Source: Micromonospora cathayae (lineage in GTDB: Bacteria; Actinomycetota; Actinomycetes; Mycobacteriales; Micromonosporaceae). Taken from it: DNA of 64,000 nucleotides. Every line of letters starts with the position of its first letter. Position 1 is the stretch's first letter. The notes under the pieces are model-generated. The model made no database searches, was not told the origin of the DNA, and saw only the letters and a list, made by a program, of their open reading frames with translations. The stretch is from positions 6,291,001 through 6,355,000 of the forward strand of contig NZ_CP118615.1 in NCBI RefSeq assembly GCF_028993575.1, read 5' to 3'. This document shows positions 58,782 through 64,000 of this stretch, piece by piece. The position numbers and the translations under genes were made by a program.

Positions 58782-60257
58782 TCACACCCCGAGCCGGGCC
58801 CAGTCGCCCCAGATCGCGAAGGTCATCCCCCGGCTGGCCTGGATGTTGACGAACAGGGTCCGTCCGTCCGGGCTGAACGTCGACCCGGCGAACTCGTCGT
58901 TCGACCGGTCCGCGCCGGTGCTGCTGCGCAGCCGGTTCAGCGCGATGTCGAACAGCTCACCGCGCGGGGTCAGCCCCCGGATGAAGTTGTCCGCCGAGTT
59001 GTCCTCGCACACCACCAGGGTGCCGCGCGGGCTGGTGGTGACGTTGTCCGGGAAGTCCAGCACGTCCGGGCCGGGCGACTCGTACACCAGGCGCAGCACC
59101 CGCGCCCGGCAGTCGTACGCCCACACCTGGCCGTGCCCGTTGCCGTAGCCGTCGGCGACCGGCCCGGTCGACGTCTCCGCCGGCCCACCGCCCTGGGTGG
59201 CGGTGAAGTACACCACCCCGTCGTCGTACGCGGCGCCCTCCAGCCGGGAGAAGTACGCCGCGCCCTGCGACCAGCCCTGCCGCCCGACGTACGTCAGGGC
59301 GGTGTCGTTGCTGGTCGGCGCGGTCTCGCCCGGCGTGTACGGGAACGTCGGCGCCGGGTCGTCGATGTCGACCCACTGCACCGGGTAGGTGGCGTGCCGC
59401 CGCTGCCCGGCGGCCAGGTCCAGGTTGGGCCGTCCGCGTACCGCCAGCATCTGCAACCGGCCGCCGTCGGCCAGCCGCCCGGTCTTCATCGGATCCTTCG
59501 GCGGGGTGTACCGGTAGAACCCGGACGGGAAACCGAAGTTGTCCTCGGTGAGATAGAGGTGCCCGCCACGCGGGTCGTACGCCACCGACTCGTGCGCGAA
59601 CCGGCCGGCGTGGGTGACCGGCTGCCGGTCGGAGTGCCCGTCGGCGGGCACCTCGAACACGTACCCGTGCGGCTTGGTCAGCGGCACGTTCGACGCGCCG
59701 GTGAAGTCGGGGCCGACGTCCGGCCCGTTGACCGTCTCCTCGCAGGTGATCCAGCTGCCCCACGGCATCCGCCCGCCGGAGCAGTTCATCATGGTGCCGT
59801 TGAGGCTGGTCCAGGCGCGCCGCACCTCGCCGGTGCGGGTCACCTCGACGGTGGTGGTGCCGCCCTGCGCCATCGGGTCGTACGCCCGCGCGGCGTCCCC
59901 GAACGCCGGACCCGGGTTGTTGACCTCATGGTTGCGGACCAGCCGCACGGTGCCCCCGGGGCCCGGGAACGCGCCCATGCCGTCGTGCCGGCCGGGCAGC
60001 AGCGTGCCGTCGTCGAGCACCACCGGGGACTCGGTGTCGTGGAACGACCGGTACCCGAACCCGTCGGGCAGCCACAGCCGCACCGCGCCGTCACGCAGGT
60101 CGGGCACCGGCTTCAGGGCGGGCCGGGGACGGGGACGGTGGCCGGCCGCGCCGGCCGCGTCGCGGGCCACGAAACCGAGGAACGGTCCACCGAGGACGGC
60201 GCCGCCGGCCACCGCGGCGGCACCGCGCAGCAGACCACGCCGGTTCACGTCAGACAT
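58782..60257 (-). CDS. PhoX-like alkaline phosphatase (DUF839), Tat-exported
   Basis: A 491-residue exported protein. The N-terminus NRRGLLRGAAAVAGGAVLGGPF is a twin-arginine signal. The beta-propeller PhoX/DUF839 domain contains VRLVRNHEVNNPGP, SWITCEETVNGPD, VAYDPRGGHLYLTEDNFGFPSGFYRY and the C-terminal NFIRGLTPRGELFDIALN with DEFAGSTFSPDGRTLFVNIQ. PhoX enzymes use Ca and Fe to free phosphate from esters. No Pho box was recognised upstream. ATG 60257 gives the proper signal peptide. Confidence 0.88.
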   Translation of the reverse strand: MSDVNRRGLLRGAAAVAGGAVLGGPFLGFVARDAAGAAGHRPRPRPALKPVPDLRDGAVRLWLPDGFGYRSFHDTESPVVLDDGTLLPGRHDGMGAFPGPGGTVRLVRNHEVNNPGPAFGDAARAYDPMAQGGTTTVEVTRTGEVRRAWTSLNGTMMNCSGGRMPWGSWITCEETVNGPDVGPDFTGASNVPLTKPHGYVFEVPADGHSDRQPVTHAGRFAHESVAYDPRGGHLYLTEDNFGFPSGFYRYTPPKDPMKTGRLADGGRLQMLAVRGRPNLDLAAGQRRHATYPVQWVDIDDPAPTFPYTPGETAPTSNDTALTYVGRQGWSQGAAYFSRLEGAAYDDGVVYFTATQGGGPAETSTGPVADGYGNGHGQVWAYDCRARVLRLVYESPGPDVLDFPDNVTTSPRGTLVVCEDNSADNFIRGLTPRGELFDIALNRLRSSTGADRSNDEFAGSTFSPDGRTLFVNIQASRGMTFAIWGDWARLGV

Positions 60258-60392
60258 GAGGGACTCCCTTGTCGCCACGGCCACCGGGGGAGGTGACCGA
60301 CCACGTGATCCTCGTCAGAGAGATCGACGTTGGCAACCTCGGTCACCGGCGGTACCGGTGCCGGAACCCGCCGCCGGGCTCCGGGTGACCGG

Positions 60393-61271
60393 TCAGTAGT
60401 CCAGGCAGACGCACTCGGTCATCAGGGCCCGCACGTTACGCACGTACTGCGGGTTGGGCACCGCCAGCGGCTCGCCCTCCCGGGCCACCGCGTGGTGGCC
60501 GACGTTGTACGCGGCGATGACCGCGTTCAGCAGGCAGGAGTCCAGCTCGGCGGTGCACAGGTCGGCGTCGAGCCGGTAGTCGGCGTCGAAGTACATGTCG
60601 CCGATGTACTTGGTCAACCAGGCCAGGTAGGTGGCGCCCAGGTACGCGTTGTCCCGGTGGTCCCGGACGTCGTACGACTGACCGAACCGCTGGTTCATCC
60701 AGTCCGCGGTCGCCGGCATCACCTGCATCAGGCCGATACCCCCGTCGCAGGCGACGATGGTCGACTGCCAGCCGCTCTCCTGCCAGGCGGTGGCCTTCAC
60801 CAGGTCCAGCGGGATGCGGATGTCCGGGGCCGACGTCGGCCAGTACGTCCGCGCCGCCGCGTCACCCAGCGCCGCCTTGACCTGGCTACGGCTGGCCTCG
60901 GTGCCGGAGTAGGTGGGCCGGCAGCCGCTCGGGGCCGGCTTCGGCGGGGGCGGCGGCACCTTCGTCTCGGTCGGGGGCTTCGGGGTGGCCCGGGGACCGG
61001 TGGTGCGTTTCGGGGTGGGTTTCGGCGTCGGTTTCCCCGACACCGACGGGCTGGCCGTCACCGTCGGCCCGCGGCCCATCGACTCCACCGCCGACGGCGT
61101 GGCCGCCGGGACCGGCGACCCGTCGACCGGTGGGACCAGCGGCAGGCCGGTCGACCCGGCGGCCAGGTCGTCGACCGGCACCTCCCCGCCGCCACAGCCG
61201 GCGGCCGAACCCGCCGCCAGCGCCCCGACGAGCAGCACCGCACCGATCCGACGCGCGAACGACGACCGCAT
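60393..61271 (-). CDS. lytic transglycosylase lipoprotein
   Basis: A 292-residue lipoprotein: signal peptide with lipobox AAGC (Cys26), a Pro/Thr/Lys-rich linker at about 65-115 that can reach into the cell wall, and an SLT-type lytic transglycosylase domain at about 150-250. The catalytic Glu165 is in [11 protein letters not shown], followed by [16 protein letters not shown] and the later [11 protein letters not shown]. It cleaves peptidoglycan. ATG 61271 matches the signal peptide; a far longer frame upstream is spurious. Confidence 0.92.
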   Translation of the reverse strand: MRSSFARRIGAVLLVGALAAGSAAGCGGGEVPVDDLAAGSTGLPLVPPVDGSPVPAATPSAVESMGRGPTVTASPSVSGKPTPKPTPKRTTGPRATPKPPTETKVPPPPPKPAPSGCRPTYSGTEASRSQVKAALGDAAARTYWPTSAPDIRIPLDLVKATAWQESGWQSTIVACDGGIGLMQVMPATADWMNQRFGQSYDVRDHRDNAYLGATYLAWLTKYIGDMYFDADYRLDADLCTAELDSCLLNAVIAAYNVGHHAVAREGEPLAVPNPQYVRNVRALMTECVCLDY

Positions 61272-61306
61272 CGCCCACCTCCCCCGTGACCCGACGACGC
61301 CGCACC

Positions 61307-62776
61307 CTAACAGGGATCGACCTGCCCGGTTGCCCCCTGCCGGAGCGGGCCGGCAGGGTCGGCCGGCGGGCTGCCGGCGTCGACCGGCGGCCCCGCACCC
61401 CGGTCGGAGCCAGGCCGGTCGGAGCCAGGGTCGTCCCGGCGGGCCTGCCGGACGGCGCGGTCCCGGGTGGCCCAGGCCACCACGAACACCACCGTCCAGA
61501 GCACCCCCAGCAGGATCGAGCCGACCGTCCCGCTGGCCGAGCTCAACCCCAGGTAGAGCCGGGCCAGCCCGACCCCGGCGACACCGACCGCGGCCGCCGT
61601 CCAGACCGCCACCGCCACCGGCCACCGGGTGCCCCGGGCCAGCAGCCAGGCCAGGGTGCAGAAACCGGCCGACACCACCGCGTTCTGGGTGGGGAAGAGC
61701 AGCCCGCCGGCCGGCCGGGTCACGTCGGCCACCACCGCCACCACCACCGGCGGGACGAACGCGCCCACCGTGCCCAGCAGACCCAGCAGGTCCGCCCGGC
61801 AGATCCGCCGCCGCCAGGCCAGCACCGCGGCGGCCAGGGCGACCACCGCGATCAGCACCGGGCCGCGCAGCACCGACACCACGGCGAGCGTCACGTCCAC
61901 CGCCCCCGGGGTGCGCCGGGACGCGAACCACTGCGCGATCGCCGTGTCCACCACGGCCAGCCCGCTGTGCCGGACCACCAGCCCGAGCAGCCAGGCCATG
62001 GCGAACCCGGCCCCGAACAGCAACGCCAACCCCACGGTGAGGTTGAGCAGCAGCGTCCAGGTCGGGCCGATCCGGGTGCCGAGCAGGAACAGCAGCACCC
62101 CGTACCGGCGGCTCACCCAGCTCAGCGGGGGCACCGCCATCGCCCGGTCGAACAGCGCCCGCACCGGATCGGGGTTCCGTCCCAGCCACCGCCCGGCCAG
62201 CACGATCACCAGCACGCAGCCGGCCAGCACCAGCACCGCCCCGGTGGCCCGGCCCAGGTACGCCGAGACCGTCTCGTACGACCCGCCGGCGAGGTAGCCG
62301 ACCAGCACCGAACCGCCGACCCAGGTGACCACGCCGGCGACGTTCCACGGCAGGAACCTCGCGTACGGCATGCCCGCCGCCCCCGCCAGCCGGGGCACCA
62401 GGGTCCGGGCGAAGGCCACCCAGCGGGCCGCGCACACGCCCCGCCCACCCAGCCGGCCGAGCATCGCGTCGGCCCGGCCCCACCGCTCGGGCCCGACCCG
62501 GGCACCCCAGCGGGAGGCCCGCAGCCGGGGACCGTACCGCCGGCCGGACCGGAAGGCCAGCGCGTCCCCCAGCACCGCCGCCGCGACCATCAGCACCATC
62601 GCCGGCCCCAGCCGCAGGGTGCCGGTGAAGGAGAGGAAGCCCACCAGCAGCAGCGTCGCCTCACCCGGCGCGACCAGCCCCACCAGCAGGGCGGTTTCCC
62701 CGGCGACGACCAGCGCCGCGACCAGGTAGATCAGCTCGGCCGGCAGGTGCTGGAGCAGACTCACCAGATCGTGCAC
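61307..62776 (-). CDS. DedA-PAP2 fusion membrane protein with degenerate PAP2 motifs
   Basis: About 489 residues with some 12 membrane segments. The first half is a DedA domain ([42 protein letters not shown]). The second half has the PAP2 outline but not its catalytic residues: the KX6RP region reads VADVTRPAG, the PSGH motif is FPTQNAV and the SRX5HX3D motif is [13 protein letters not shown]. It is therefore probably not an active phosphatase but may keep a lipid-binding or flippase-linked role. GTG 62776 follows GGGGG; GTG 62791 is an alternative. The C-terminal 45 residues are a hydrophilic tail. Confidence 0.85.
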   Translation of the reverse strand: MHDLVSLLQHLPAELIYLVAALVVAGETALLVGLVAPGEATLLLVGFLSFTGTLRLGPAMVLMVAAAVLGDALAFRSGRRYGPRLRASRWGARVGPERWGRADAMLGRLGGRGVCAARWVAFARTLVPRLAGAAGMPYARFLPWNVAGVVTWVGGSVLVGYLAGGSYETVSAYLGRATGAVLVLAGCVLVIVLAGRWLGRNPDPVRALFDRAMAVPPLSWVSRRYGVLLFLLGTRIGPTWTLLLNLTVGLALLFGAGFAMAWLLGLVVRHSGLAVVDTAIAQWFASRRTPGAVDVTLAVVSVLRGPVLIAVVALAAAVLAWRRRICRADLLGLLGTVGAFVPPVVVAVVADVTRPAGGLLFPTQNAVVSAGFCTLAWLLARGTRWPVAVAVWTAAAVGVAGVGLARLYLGLSSASGTVGSILLGVLWTVVFVVAWATRDRAVRQARRDDPGSDRPGSDRGAGPPVDAGSPPADPAGPLRQGATGQVDPC

Positions 62777-62911
62777 ATCAGCCCCCGACACACGGGGGCC
62801 AGCATGCCAGGTCCCCTACCCAGTGTGACAGGAGTTTCACGGGAGATCCGGGCCGGCTCCGGGGTGACCCCGACGCCGCCCCTGATCCCGGGGGACGGGA
62901 GGATGGAGAGC

Positions 62912-64000
<1,089 letters not shown>

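Noticed and set aside
57189..60296. 1035-residue plus-strand frame spanning MMPL and PhoX genes
   Set aside because: It is out of frame with the MMPL gene, crosses a terminator and runs antisense to the PhoX gene; composition is Arg/Gly/Pro-rich noise.

Overview
The window is very GC-rich, densely packed actinobacterial chromosome, most likely from the family Micromonosporaceae (Micromonospora-like). The evidence is a WhiA sporulation regulator, OpcA, a mycothiol-dependent-type enzyme, the actinobacterial SUF operon, a heme A synthase, a DivIVA-domain protein and GTG starts throughout. No rRNA, tRNA, CRISPR, prophage or insertion sequence was seen. The family assignment is inference from gene content and composition.

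Layout. 1-3.3 kb: accessory-looking genes (end of an unknown protein, minimal GntR regulator, DivIVA-like protein, HTH-DUF559 nuclease-like protein with two DnaA-box-like sites upstream, Vms1-like peptidyl-tRNA hydrolase). 3.3-5.1 kb: LysE exporter divergent from a Fe/Mn superoxide dismutase with a Nur-box-like site just upstream. 5.1-12 kb: SUF operon on the minus strand (sufR-sufB-sufD-Rieske-sufC-sufS-sufU-sufT), mostly with overlapping or nearly touching genes. 12.1-15.6 kb: ctaA (plus) and ctaB (minus), the heme O/A pathway, flanking a CGNR zinc-finger regulator and two small proteins. 15.8-24.3 kb: pentose phosphate cluster tkt-tal-pgi-zwf-opcA, a terminator, then pgl. 24.4-31.1 kb, minus strand: rapZ-yvcK-whiA, then gap-pgk-tpiA-secG. 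31.3-37.3 kb: a block lying between rapZ and uvrC, which are adjacent in Streptomyces. It holds a lipoprotein, a PNPOx-like protein, recQ, a VapBC-type toxin-antitoxin pair, a histidine phosphatase and a protein with two P-loop kinase domains that is coupled to uvrC. 37.3-47.8 kb: uvrC, secreted EEP hydrolase, secreted penicillin-acylase-like protein, Rieske lipoprotein, uvrA. 48-54 kb: rsgA, mycothiol-type enzyme, MBL hydrolase, phosphotransferase, DedA protein, methyltransferase, cold shock protein. 54-64 kb: CocE-type hydrolase, MarR regulator divergent from an MMPL transporter, PhoX-like phosphatase, lytic transglycosylase, a DedA-PAP2 fusion with a degenerate PAP2 domain, and the start of typA.

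The main modules fit together: Fe-S assembly and heme A synthesis supply respiratory cofactors, the two sugar clusters supply NADPH and triose flux, and rapZ-yvcK-whiA links metabolism with envelope and sporulation control. No complete unknown system of the defence-island kind stands out. The most unusual items are the uvrC-coupled tandem kinase/phosphatase cassette, tandem repeats anchored on stop codons at several genes, the catalytically degraded PAP2 fusion, the Nur-like box at the SOD gene, paired DnaA-box-like sites, and a set of promoters whose -10 box lies 6-7 nt before the start codon, implying leaderless mRNAs.
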